A stretch of DNA of 64,000 nucleotides. Origin: Sipunculus nudus (Eukaryota; Annelida; Sipuncula; Golfingiida; Sipunculidae). The DNA lies in NCBI GenBank assembly GCA_026874595.1, contig CM049313.1, positions 43,926,659 through 43,990,658 on the forward strand. The letters are read 5' to 3'. The notes beneath the pieces are model-generated. The model made no database searches. It was given only the letters and a program-made list of their open reading frames with translations, and was not told the DNA's origin. Positions 37,277-48,700 of this stretch are shown piece by piece. The translations under genes were made by a program, and so were the position numbers. Positions within the stretch are counted from its first letter, which is position 1, and each line of letters begins with the position of its first letter.

Positions 37277-40217
37277 ATATGACATGTTGAGTCTGTCAAG
37301 CTTACTATTATACTTGGATATGACGATGTTTAGTATGTATTTGCATGAGAACCCTAAACATTTCTTGTGTTTTCATACTTTTCTCTGTAAATCTTTTATA
37401 TATGACTTCGCTAGCATTTCTCTTATAATGATTAGAATTTACCACTCTTTCTTCAATAATCTGAGGGACGGATTACGGGTTTGCGCGCTCCTTTTCGACA
37501 AAAAAAGTCTGAGAAATGCAAATATACAATTTAATAATGCAGCGCCGAATTTTACGTCTCCCATGGATTTCTTTCCTATACTTCTGCATGCGATAGTTAA
37601 GCAAAACTCTCCTAGCAATCAAAGTACACTCATTTACCTGTGTCAGAGTACAACCCCCCCCCCCCCCCCCGTCCCCACATTAAGATCCTGTATCCTCCCC
37701 TTATTCAAACTGCCTATTGAGCAGTTGTAATAAATATACCAGTGTTGTTCCACAAATCGCAAGCAGAATTTTACCGTTGTTTCGTTGTTGTCATGCATTT
37801 TGTAAAGCGGTCTCCAGAAAGGAACTTGCTAAGCTTAATGCCCTTCACGCTGTGTAGTCCTCAATGTACACTACAGTAGGTCACAACGTATTTCAATGCA
37901 TCTAAACCCTAACCAATAGAGTCGTACTCGTGTGCAATACACAGGACTTTTGATATTTTATTAACTTTTATAACACTGATACGAATATTGCAAGGCTATG
38001 TCAGTCAGAAATAAGCAGCACAAAAAAATCAGGTAAGTTCATTAAAAAAATGTATGATAATTAAGTAATAATTATTTGTTTTACCGACAGGTTAAACAAG
38101 CAAGGTATATAATTACACAGCAAACTACACAGCAAACCGGGGAACATGTGTCTCGGTTCACCCACTCTTTTTTAATGGTTCGCTCTCGTGTCTTGTTGCA
38201 GTTATAAATATTTACCGTTGTCAAGTAAACTCGTCCTGACACATTCCTTGTTGTTCTGCTTCGATTTTTGCCTCTTTAACTGTTCCAGTGCTATCCATGC
38301 GGGCAATTTCTCCGCCACACATATCCATTTCAAACATAAACGATACAATCCCAACGAACAAAAAAACTTGTCACGGAATATGATTGTCATGTTCAGACAT
38401 GTAAAGAACACAGGTGTGCTTTAAGTTTGTGGATCTATTTGTCTGTGTTACAACCAGCATGTCTGTAAGTCAGAGCCTAACAATTTACTGAGGTATATTT
38501 TAAGGTAAGTTTAGTTTTATTGTACATGTGTGTGTATGTCCGTTCAACATGTTTGCATGCTAAAACCTAGCAATATAGTCGGTAGTAAAATAAGATGGAT
38601 GGCTACGTGACACAAGAGTTCCAACTAAGGTCTCTTTCTGGGAAAAAAGGGAAATCCTGGAAATATATCACGTGGTCTATCAGCCTATAGATCCTAAACA
38701 TGCAAGTTATGATTTGCAGAAAATGTGTCACAAGATTGGTGTTGTTAACTATAATATGTAAAATCATGTATGTACAGTATACAGCAATATTGTGTGGACA
38801 AGTGTGCAAGTGAAACCTGGTGGATTTGTATCTGCATAAATTCAGCATGTTAACAATAACACGGTAGGTAAGTTAGAGTGTTTTATCAAAGTAGTCCGTT
38901 TGATTTTGTTCATAGCCAGCACTACGTACGTTAGGCTATAGAACAAGTTCCTAAGCTGATTAGAGCAATCTTTATCAATAGGATAGGCGACACTGGGTGC
39001 GCACAACTGCAGCCTCGTGTTCACTGCCAACTGACAAGGCAAGTGAAAGGCCGATGAAAAAAATGGCCCTTATTTAATGGAGTCGATTTGTTACAGACAT
39101 TCACGTCCTTTTCATCAGTTTTGACCGTTAGAATTAAGCTCTAGTTTTTATTGTGGCTAAGACTATTAACTCTATACATGTATAAATCTAACGTTTTGGC
39201 TGAGTTGTTAACCTAACATTATTAATCATCACTTCTACCATTTATTGTTTGTAAAAAAAAATCAATTCTTAGCTACTTTTCCAAATGGGAGTGGAGGGCT
39301 ATCATCTTCGGCCTTTGTCCACTTTTAGTAAGAATCATATTTACGCGCACGGCATTCTTTAAAGCGCTTATATGATGCAACATATAAGCTCATGTCATGT
39401 CAGTACGTCAAGACACTTTTAATGAATAGATCTTTGTGATGAACACATGAGCAAAGAGTATGCCTGGAACACTGAAATATTTTCAACTTGTATCGAGTTT
39501 CCATCACAAATATATCGAGGAAATAGTCTGTCTTATTTGACGCGAAGCCATATAGTGTATAGATGGAGGATAAAATGGAACACTGAAATACTTTTAATTT
39601 GTATCGAGGTTCCGTCAAAAATATATCGAGGAATTATCCTGCCTTAATTGACGCGAAGCCACAAAGTGAATAGATGGAGGTGACTTTCCTTTAAGAATAG
39701 ACAGTTGTTACCAGATTTGTTGCTAATTGATTTAAGGGGTTGGATAAATAAGCGTGATTATATGAATCAAATAAACAATTTTATGTTGATGTTGAGAAGG
39801 TAAAACAAAAAAGGGGCTCAAACATAAAAATGCCAGAAAGGTACGAATCTACTTACAAATATGCATGTACCTGCGCTTCCTGTACATATTATGTGGCGAT
39901 AATTAGATGCAAGTGTAAATGTTCACGGTGTCATTGTTCGATATCACAGTCTGTTTAATTAGGATCATTATTCCAAAAGAGTGCAAGGACAAAAGCAAAA
40001 ACAGTAATAATCAAAGGGTCTAATATGGTCTTGTTGGCAGCATGGAGATATACATAGCTACGTTAAATATTGACAGGTGTTTTTCTATTGAGATATCAGA
40101 TTTTGTTTTGCATTTAAGTTATGTACCTGACGACACAAATGATCCCAAATAAAATATTAACTGCGCCTGTTATAACGAACAAAGTTGTTAGTTACACTGT
40201 ACACACACGCACACACA

Positions 40218-40275
<58 letters not shown>

Positions 40276-41812
40276 CCAATCAACATGTCTGTATGCTTAA
40301 GCCTAACCATACAATCAGGTATAAAATAAGAATACGGTTGTCCACGTGACACAAAAGTTCTCACTAAGGTGGTCTATCTCTGGGAAAGGAGAGGCACCGG
40401 GAAATATGTCACGTGGTCTGTCAGCCTCGGTCCTTAAAATGCAGGTCATGATTTGAGGAAAACGTGTCACATGATTGGTGTTGTTAACTATAATATGTAA
40501 AATCATGTATGTACAGTATACAGCAATATTGTGTGGACAAGTGTGCAAGTGAAACCTGGTGGATTTGTATCTGCATAAACTTCAGCATGTAAACAATAAC
40601 ACGGTAGGTAAGTTAGAGTGTTTTATCAAAGTAGTCCGTTTGATTTCGTACATAGCCAGCACTACGTACGTGTTTGATAATCGTAGGCTATAGAACAAGT
40701 TCCTAAGCTGATTAGAGCAATCTTTATCAATAGGATAGATGGCACTGGGTGCGCACAACTGCAGCCTCGTGTGCACTGCCAACTGACAAGGCAAGTTAAA
40801 GGCCGATGAAAATGGCCTTTATTTAATGCAATCGATTTGTAAGAGGCATTCACGGCCTTTTCTTCAGTTTTGACCGTTAGAATTGAGCTCTACTTTTTAT
40901 TGTGGCTAGGAACATTTATGTATATGTCAAACTCTTCAGCTGAGTTTTTCACCTCATATTATTTATCACTACTTCTACCATTTATCGTGTTTGTAAAAAA
41001 TTGAATACTAAGCTACTTTTCCTCTTCGGCTTTTGTCAACTTCAAGTAAAAATCACAGTTACGCGCACGGCAAGCCATTCTTTAAAGCACTTATATGATG
41101 CAACATATTGGCTCCTGTCATGTCAATTTGTGTAGACACTTTAAATATACAGATCTTTGTGATGAACATATGAGCAAAGGTAGCCTGGAAAACTGAAATA
41201 TTCTCAACTTATATCGAGTTTCCATCAAAAATATATCGAGGAAATAGTCGGTCTTATTTGACGCGAAGCCACAAAGTGAATAGATTGAGATGCCTTTTCT
41301 TTTAGAAAAGACAGTTGTTATCAGATTTGTTGCTAATTGATTTAAGGGGTTGGATAAATTAGTGTGATTATATGAATCAGATATACAATTTTATGTTGAT
41401 GTTGAGAAGGTAAATCAAAATAGGATCAACCATTAAAATGGCAAGAAAGGTACGAATATATTTACAAATATGCATGTACCTGCGCTTCCTGTCCATGTTT
41501 TGTGGCGATAATTAGCTGCAAGTGTAAACGTTCACGGTGTCATTGTTCGATATCTCAGTCTGTTTTATAAAGATCAACATTCCTAAAGAGTGCAAGGACA
41601 AATGCAAAAACATTAATTATCGACGGGTCTAATATCGTCTTAGTGTCAGCATGGAGATATACATAGCGACGTTAAATATGGACAGGTGATTTTCTATCGA
41701 GATATCAGATATTGTTTTGTAATTAAGGTATCTACCTGACGACTCAAATGATCCCAAATAAAAGATAAACAACATCACCTTTTATTATGGACAAAGTTTT
41801 TAGTTACGCTGG

Positions 41813-41843
<31 letters not shown>

Positions 41844-41991
41844 AATTCTACGGGTGCTGGCTCAAAACAGTCAAAACCCTTACAGCCTTCGTCAGGGGAA
41901 GCAGAAAATTAAGCAACAGTCTGTATGTTATCTACATAATGTGATTGATTGAACTGTGGGCGTTGATATCACTCCTCTGTTTATATTCATT

Positions 41992-42063
<72 letters not shown>

Positions 42064-42310
42064 TATCTACTTGAAACCCCTAAAAATGTCGTGTTTTTTT
42101 CATACTTTTCTCTGTAAATATCTTATATATGACTTCGCAGCCATATTGCTTATAACGTTTACACTTATTCAAATAATGGTAAGAATTCACCACTCTTTCT
42201 TCAGTAATATAATAACAGGAACGGGCTTAGGTTGGGCGAGTCCCTTCATTTTCGACACTGAGAAATACAATTTAGTATAGCAAGCTTAATGCAATCATCA
42301 GCAGGAATAA
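32072..42310 (+). repeat. Large duplicated block 2
   Basis: The second copy of block 1, about 10.2 kb, with the same order: 245-bp repeats, unique part (32722-35610), then monomers A' (35610-38200), B' (38201-40205) and C' (40206 onward). It is longer mainly because C' keeps the about 1.1 kb lost from C. Related sequence continues to about 42800 (cgctgagtagtcctt, ctgccaagcaattaaatttacac), which has its own short duplication at 42600-42800. Simple tracts are (TA)n at 37221-37272, (CA)n(TA)n(TG)n at 40201-40273 and (TA)n at 41997-42060. Confidence 0.88.
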
Positions 42311-42800
42311 TTATGATTGCGATAGTTATGTATATAAAGTGTACTATAGCAATCCCGATATACTCAGTTACCTGTGTCAAGGCGTCCCCCCCCCCTTATG
42401 ATCATTTATCCGCCTCCCAATCATACTGCTTCTTGAGCAGCTGTATTAAACATACGACAGTGTTGTTCCTCAACTCGCAAGCAGGATTTATTGTTTTGTT
42501 GTTGTCATGCATTTTTGTTAAGCGGTCTATGTAAACAGAAAAAAAAATTCACTGAGCTTAATGGCCTTCGCGCTGAGTAGTCCTTGGTACCAGCTAAAAT
42601 AGACCTGCCAAGCAATTAAATTTACACTACATTAAGTCCAATACAACGTTATTCAGTACCTGGATTACAGCAAATATTGTATTAGCCCACACTGTCCTCG
42701 CGGTACCCGCTTATATATACATGCCAAGCAATTAAATTTACACTACATTAAGTCAAATACAACGTTATTCAATACCTGGATATTCAGTAAATGTTTTATT

Positions 42801-43829
42801 AGCCCAAACGAACTTCTAATTCTATAACCAAAGTAAAAAACACGGACTATCCAAAGAGTGCGCCCACTGTCGCTAGGGCGCTTCCACTTTTTTTTCACAC
42901 GCGGGGAAGCTACTTACTGCTTTAAGGGTAAATGATCGGGGCAACCTCCTTTCATATCTCCAATGTCTAAAGTATGTTGTGTGTCTGAACTGTGTTCCTC
43001 TCCATTTTTTGGCTTAGATTTTTCTTGGTTTACCAAACACGTATCATATTTTTGCTATATGTGTTGTGTTCTAGAAAAGTTAAACTTCTAACATAACTAC
43101 AAAAGTAAATGACGCTGCACATGGTACACTAATAGACACTCTAAAACCAAATTGATCGATTAGTTTATCATTCGTTTGGCCAGGGTCTTTATGGTTGCCC
43201 TTTACCAGTTGACATAAAATCTCCAGCGAGTTCATATAAAAAGACCCCATTTTCAAATAGACATACATCCAAAGTGATACCATATTTATTATATTAAAAC
43301 CAGCTGATGTTTAGAGCGTGTCTTAGATTTTCCATTAATATATTAGCGAATCAAACCATACTGTCGATCGTAATACTGATTACATCTAAATGTGTTTAGT
43401 CCTCTGCAAACAAAAATCCAGGTTCAGGCTTGGACGCCCCACAGGAATGAAGATGGTCTTAGTGTCTTAGTGCTTTCATCATTACGTCCACACTGTAACT
43501 TTATCGCGTACGCAGGAGTTAAAATTTATGTCTTATATTCGAGATACCTTAATAATGACTGTCAATTACACCTGGCACTCTTTTTCCTGTAAGTAGCCCA
43601 CCGACCTTATTTTCTCATGAATTGAAAAGAGGTTTGCAAGTGATATATGCCTCAAAGCTCAAACGAACCTATTCCAGTTAGGCAGTGTAGGACGGCTTGG
43701 ACTACCTGTCTCAACTGTCAGAAATTAAAATAAAAATTTGTTATATTTCAACCAAACACCATCTGTTTAAATTTCACATGCTTATGCATACAAATTATCA
43801 CTTTTTACGTGACGTCCTTTCAACACAAA
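42801..43829. other. Intergenic, no feature seen
   Basis: AT-rich sequence without a recognisable gene. A short stretch at about 43690-43722 (gacggcttggactacctgtctcaactgtc) resembles the flank of the SINE at 55240-55270. Confidence 0.5.
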
Positions 43830-44758
43830 AACAAGTGGCCCATGGGCCATGACGCTTAGCTAATTTTGACTGGGTGCTCATGTTTTTTATTAATGTTATA
43901 TATTGTATGTGAGAATAGCCTATGGCTAAAGTTACAGTGTTGAAAAATGGACAGAAAATTAAAATTTCAGGATTCATAGGAGACCTGCCCAGGACCCACT
44001 GGATTTCACAATAGAGGGTTCCAAGGAAAATAGATACAATTTGTACCCTTACTGGGTGCTAAAATCATGTTTCTGGTCCATAGCAAGCAGAACGTTACAT
44101 AGGCCACCATGATCCAATTTCAGGTTTCCAGGGAGAATTCCCAAGGATTTCCCTGAATGTCATGTTAGAAGAGTCTAGGGCTAATGGATACAATTTGTGC
44201 CTTGTCTGTCTGGGTGCGCAAAACCATTTTTCAGCCCATAAGTCACACAATATATGTCACCATGACCTAATATCAGGTTTCCAAGGAGAATTGCCGAAAA
44301 ACTCCCAGGATATTGTGTTAGAAGATTCTAGGCCTCACAGATACGATTGGTCCCCATATGGCATTCAGGATGCTCATATGACATCTTTTCCCTATAGGTC
44401 GCAGAATATAGGTCACAGTTACCTAGTTTCAGGTTTCCAAGGACATTTGCCTAGGATCTCCCAAAATGTCAGGTAAGAGGTTTCTAGGCTTTATGGATAC
44501 AATTTGTGCCGCGTCTGAATGTCTGGGTGCTAAAAATCATATTTTCGGCCCGCAGGTCACAAAATATAGGTCACCATGACATAATTTCAAGTTTCCAAGG
44601 AGATTTGCCCTGGACCTCCCTGGATGTACAGTTAGAAGTTTCTAGGTCTAACGGTTACGATTTGAGCCCTGTCCACGGACGGCCGGACGGCCGGACAGAC
44701 GCCGGACAAAGGGGTGATCGCTTTAGCTCAGATGACTTACAGTCAGCTGAGCTAAAAA
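43830..44758 (-). mobile_element. Complete dispersed TTTTTAGCTCAGCTGAC element
   Basis: On the minus strand it starts tttttagctcagctgactgtaagtcatctgagct, which folds into a stem-loop, and continues with a cggacggccggac-rich tract. Internal units of about 150-160 bp follow (gttagaagtttctaggtctaacgg, caaggagatttgcc, aggtcaccatgac...). It ends catggcccatgggccacttgtt, carrying a second hairpin. There is no terminal inverted repeat, coding capacity or clear target duplication. Stem-loops at both ends with internal tandem units suggest a non-autonomous rolling-circle (HINE/pearl-like) element, but that class is inferred. The plus-strand ORFs at 44162-44811 are translations of the repeat. Confidence 0.7.
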
Positions 44759-45703
44759 CCCAAAACGTTTATGTAATTTGCCTTGAAAAAAATCTTGTCC
44801 AATATATGTGAACGGACCGCGTTATACCCTCCTCACTCCATGTAAACCTATGGCGCTAGTGTAATTAAAAGCGCATGGTGCATGGGGAATGGATGGCAGG
44901 AAGCCAAGAAACCCTGACCAGCAGAATCGCACTCTTGTGAGTCCGACTCTGCGTAGTGTTCACCGGAAGCTGGTCTATTCAAGCCTTTATATGATTGGTC
45001 AGATTCACGATAACAGCTCGAATTGCCCGAAGGTTGATCAAATATAGCAACATGTTTTTATTGCTGTGTCAATTATTGGTAGCGTATCAGATTCACTGGA
45101 AATTTACCCGATTCACTTAAATTTTGGTTCATATATGATATGGTAGGCCGGGGGTCTGCTGAAACAAGGTTTCGCCTGAACCGACCGAAACTTGCTTATA
45201 GAAAGACGACTATTTGAATTTGAGCGAACTTCAGCGATCTCAAGATTCGCCGACCCAAATTACTGTCCTATTTTATTACAATATATTTCAACAGGATAGG
45301 TCATTCAGAAAGTACGGCAAGTGCTGTCTTTTTCAATGAGTTCCTGCTACAATTTAAAACATAGGGTTGACATATAATAAAGAAATATGGTCACGATGGC
45401 CAAGTACATTAATGATCGAACAATAACAGATATGTAATTAATATAAAAATAATCAGCAAAAGGGAAAGGTATAACATAGCTATAGAAATACGTTATCTCA
45501 AGGATAGAACGTATACTAAGACAAATATATCATATAAAAACGTAAACATGGTATAAGAAGTTGAAAAAAGTGTGCGGTTCAACATTCCCTTGAAAGAAAT
45601 ATATTAGCTGGAGAAGTGCGAAGTGTTATGCGAATAAACTGTGAATAGGGTTATATTTAAACAAACATGTATTTAAATCGCCGACTGATCTGTTTATTTT
45701 CAG
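44759..45703. other. Region upstream of the sacsin-like gene
   Basis: No gene is seen. The segment 44875-44960 (cagaatcgcactcttgtgagtccgactctg) has a weak relative at 55510-55560. This region could hold the promoter or a 5' untranslated exon of the downstream gene, but no core promoter can be called. Confidence 0.35.
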
Positions 45704-45775
45704 TTACTATCCACAATTAAAGACAGGCTACACAGAGACAAGCGCTAGAAAGGAGAAAATACAAACTGGCCATGG
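45704..45775 (+). CDS. Sacsin-like gene exon 1 (5' UTR plus ATGG)
   Basis: The start codon ATG at 45772-45774 lies in ctggccATGG, a strong initiation context. After one more base a donor, gtatgtcatg, begins at 45776. That G joins AT of exon 2 to make GAT (Asp). Upstream, tgtttattttcag ends at 45703, so 45704-45775 may be an internal exon whose first 68 bases are untranslated; otherwise transcription starts nearby. Support is the perfect phase match to exon 2 and a typical sacsin-like N-terminus. Confidence 0.6.
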
Positions 45776-48700
45776 GTATGTCATGACAATTACAGCAGAT
45801 ATATATCATTATCTTTTTTTACAAGATTCAAAGTGTGAATCTTTCTGTGCATATAGGCTCAACTTTGAATTCCCCCAGTGTGAGCATTATATGGTAACTC
45901 AAACATGATAACACTATAAATTCTCTATTGTATACAATTAAAAAGTAACAGTTACTGTTTATTTCAATTTCTTAATGATGTATATTATTCCTAATGATTC
46001 ATTTACATCCGGGACATTTTATCAACAAAGTAACTTTTACTTTTTAAGTTTGTCAAGTTTTGTATCATGTATTAAATCCTATAATTGTTCCGATATTCTC
46101 TTTTTTAAGTAAACCTAGATTGCATTATCAGTCCGGATGACAAAGTTATTTTTTGCATATTACTTTTAATAATTTTTTTACCGGTATCAGTTGCTCCCCT
46201 TCTCTCTCTCTTTCAATTCTCTCAATGAATATTTTACCGGTATCAATTTCTCCCCTTCTCTGTCTCTTTCAATTTTAGTGTAAATTTACTCATCCAAGTT
46301 TTCCGCATGATGCCTAAAATATAAGACACCTATATATAATACTGAAATATTGAATAAGCCAAAACTAGGAACGAAACAGACTAATGTCAACGTAATTGAC
46401 AATGCACACACACACATATATATATATTTATATATATATACTTGGTTCATCGTGCTGTTTCTCATTTTCAGATCTGTTCAACCAAGGTATGAGGGTGACC
46501 CTCATCAATGCCCTGAAAAGAATTTTAGACCAGTATCCCAATAACGGCCAGATTCTTAAGGTAGGCTTGTTTCTTTTTATGATTATTTTATCATTATCAC
46601 TGCTCCCTAATCTCATGAGGAAGCATCTAGTTTTCATTACTCGCCTGAATTAGCCTGGGGGGTGTCAGCTGAAAGCATTTAAAAAATAGTAGGTTACGCT
46701 GGATGTTACTGTTAAGGAAGTGGGGGGGGGGGGGGGTGGTCAGCTGAGCACATTTAAAAAATAGTAGGATACTGTTGGATGTTACTGTCACTTCCTTAGA
46801 AACTTTTTTTAGATATGGTCATGTTAATTTTATATAAGTCCATTTAAAGGTGGCTTACTGCTGTAAGGTGGTAAATATAGCGTATCTTTTAAAAGTTCTA
46901 AAAAATTCTAAAATTTAAAAAAAATCATGTAAAATTAATGAAAAGGGCAAAAAATGTATACCATCAAAACGATCACTTTACCAGGTTTAAAATAATGTAT
47001 ACTTTATGGGGTTTTGATATGATTTACAAACAACTTTAGGATTAATTTTAGATCAAGGGGATTTCGACACTCATGATACCTTCAGTGAAGTTGGAAACAA
47101 AGTGGAGAGATTGAACTGTACCACATGTCTTCATGCTCACCCATTTCTTTATTCCCTGTCCCATGTTTAACTGTATGTCATAAAATGCAAATGTCGATGT
47201 GTGATATTTCACTGACTGTACTGGCAGTGATGTAGGACACGAGTCCGAGCTTGGACTCGAGTTCGGTCCCAAGTCAACGTTTTTAGTGACTCGAACTTGT
47301 ACACGAGGGTCCTGGACTGTGACTTGTACTCGGAATCGCAGGTTAGGACTCGAGAAACCAGACCGCGTTCACCCCGAGTCCAGCATAAATAAAGCTAGGT
47401 CACATACTCATCGTTATTTCATATATGTGTGCGAACTAGTAACAGAATATTACCAATAAAATAGATAATACATACCAAGCTTCAGCCCTTATCAGAAAAT
47501 AAATGTAGTTAAACATTCGAAGAAAAAAGCATGTGCAAACTTGCATAACATATCGTGTCATAATCACAAATTTACATTTTCAATTTCTGTTAATAGGAAT
47601 TTGTATTGGACTCGGACTTGGACTCAGGTTCCAAAGGACTCGGACACGAAGATGGTGGACTTGGACTCAAACCTCAAGGTTTTGGACTTTGAGTTTGTCT
47701 CGAGTGGCTTGGACTCGGACTTGGACTTGGACTCGAGTGTCTTGGACTCGGACTTGGACTTGGACTCGACATGTTTAGACTCGGACTTGCACTCGGACTT
47801 GGACTTGGACTCGACTTGGTTAGACTCGGACTTGCGCTTGGACTCGGATGGTGAGGAATCGACATCACTGCTGACCTGAGGTCGTTTAGACATGCAGGGA
47901 CAATTTCCATCAGATGTTGACGTAGCGGTAGTGACCTTTGGTGGAGATTGATGCAGGGACTCCCTTCCTTGAATCACTCCCAGTCATGCTCAAATATTGT
48001 GTACAGTCACAATCACAATCTCAGCACAAGGCTATGTAACAATAAAAAAGTGTATCAATAAACATTGAATGTGACAGAACAAAGATATGTAATTACCAGG
48101 TACCTTGATTCCTGCCTATATACCTGCAGGTATGTCAACTTAATCACAACGATAAATCAATATTTCAGTAGCGTAACTAGGGGATTATTGGTTCACTAGT
48201 CATTTTTACTGACAAATCCGGGCAGTGAATGAAATCTTTACAAAACGCAAATCACTAAAATTTAAATTCCACAATGTTGCTCCCTTCTCCAATATTGTGG
48301 AATCTAATTAAGATACCAAATAAATGTTTCAGTTGCACCTAAGACGAAAAAAGTAAAATGGGAGTTATACAATGTGAGTGGCAACGTGGACAATTGTTTA
48401 TAGTAAATATACTTTAAAGGTTAACATCACAGCTAAAAGTGGTTTAGCTGCAGGAATTAACATGGTTACGAAAGCATGGCAGCTCTGTAATAACTTGTTG
48501 ATAAGGCGGGTACACCTTTGGAACGGATTAATTCCGGCTCATTATTGTTTAATAATATACTGAGAGATCTATTTCATCTGAAAGTCTTTTTGAGTGGCTG
48601 CCATTATAAAAGAGTTTACGGTATAAAGCCAGCAAAAGCAAACCTCTTGGGGGATTTTATGCGATATACTTTGTAATACAAACATATTGAAATCATACTG

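Noticed and set aside
37284-37730. 148-residue ORF in monomer A'
   Set aside because: It runs through a C homopolymer, and the matching region of block 1 does not keep the frame.
44162-44811. Plus-strand ORFs of about 100 residues
   Set aside because: They translate the internal units of a dispersed element; similar peptides arise from other copies.
47533-47977. ORFs of about 110 residues rich in DSDLDLDS or SKSESK
   Set aside because: They translate gactcg/gacttg hexamer repeats on both strands, so they are repeat artefacts.
48168-48190. cagtagcgtaactagggg as a hAT terminus
   Set aside because: It resembles hAT ends, but I found no inverted partner or duplication, so it is not listed as an element.
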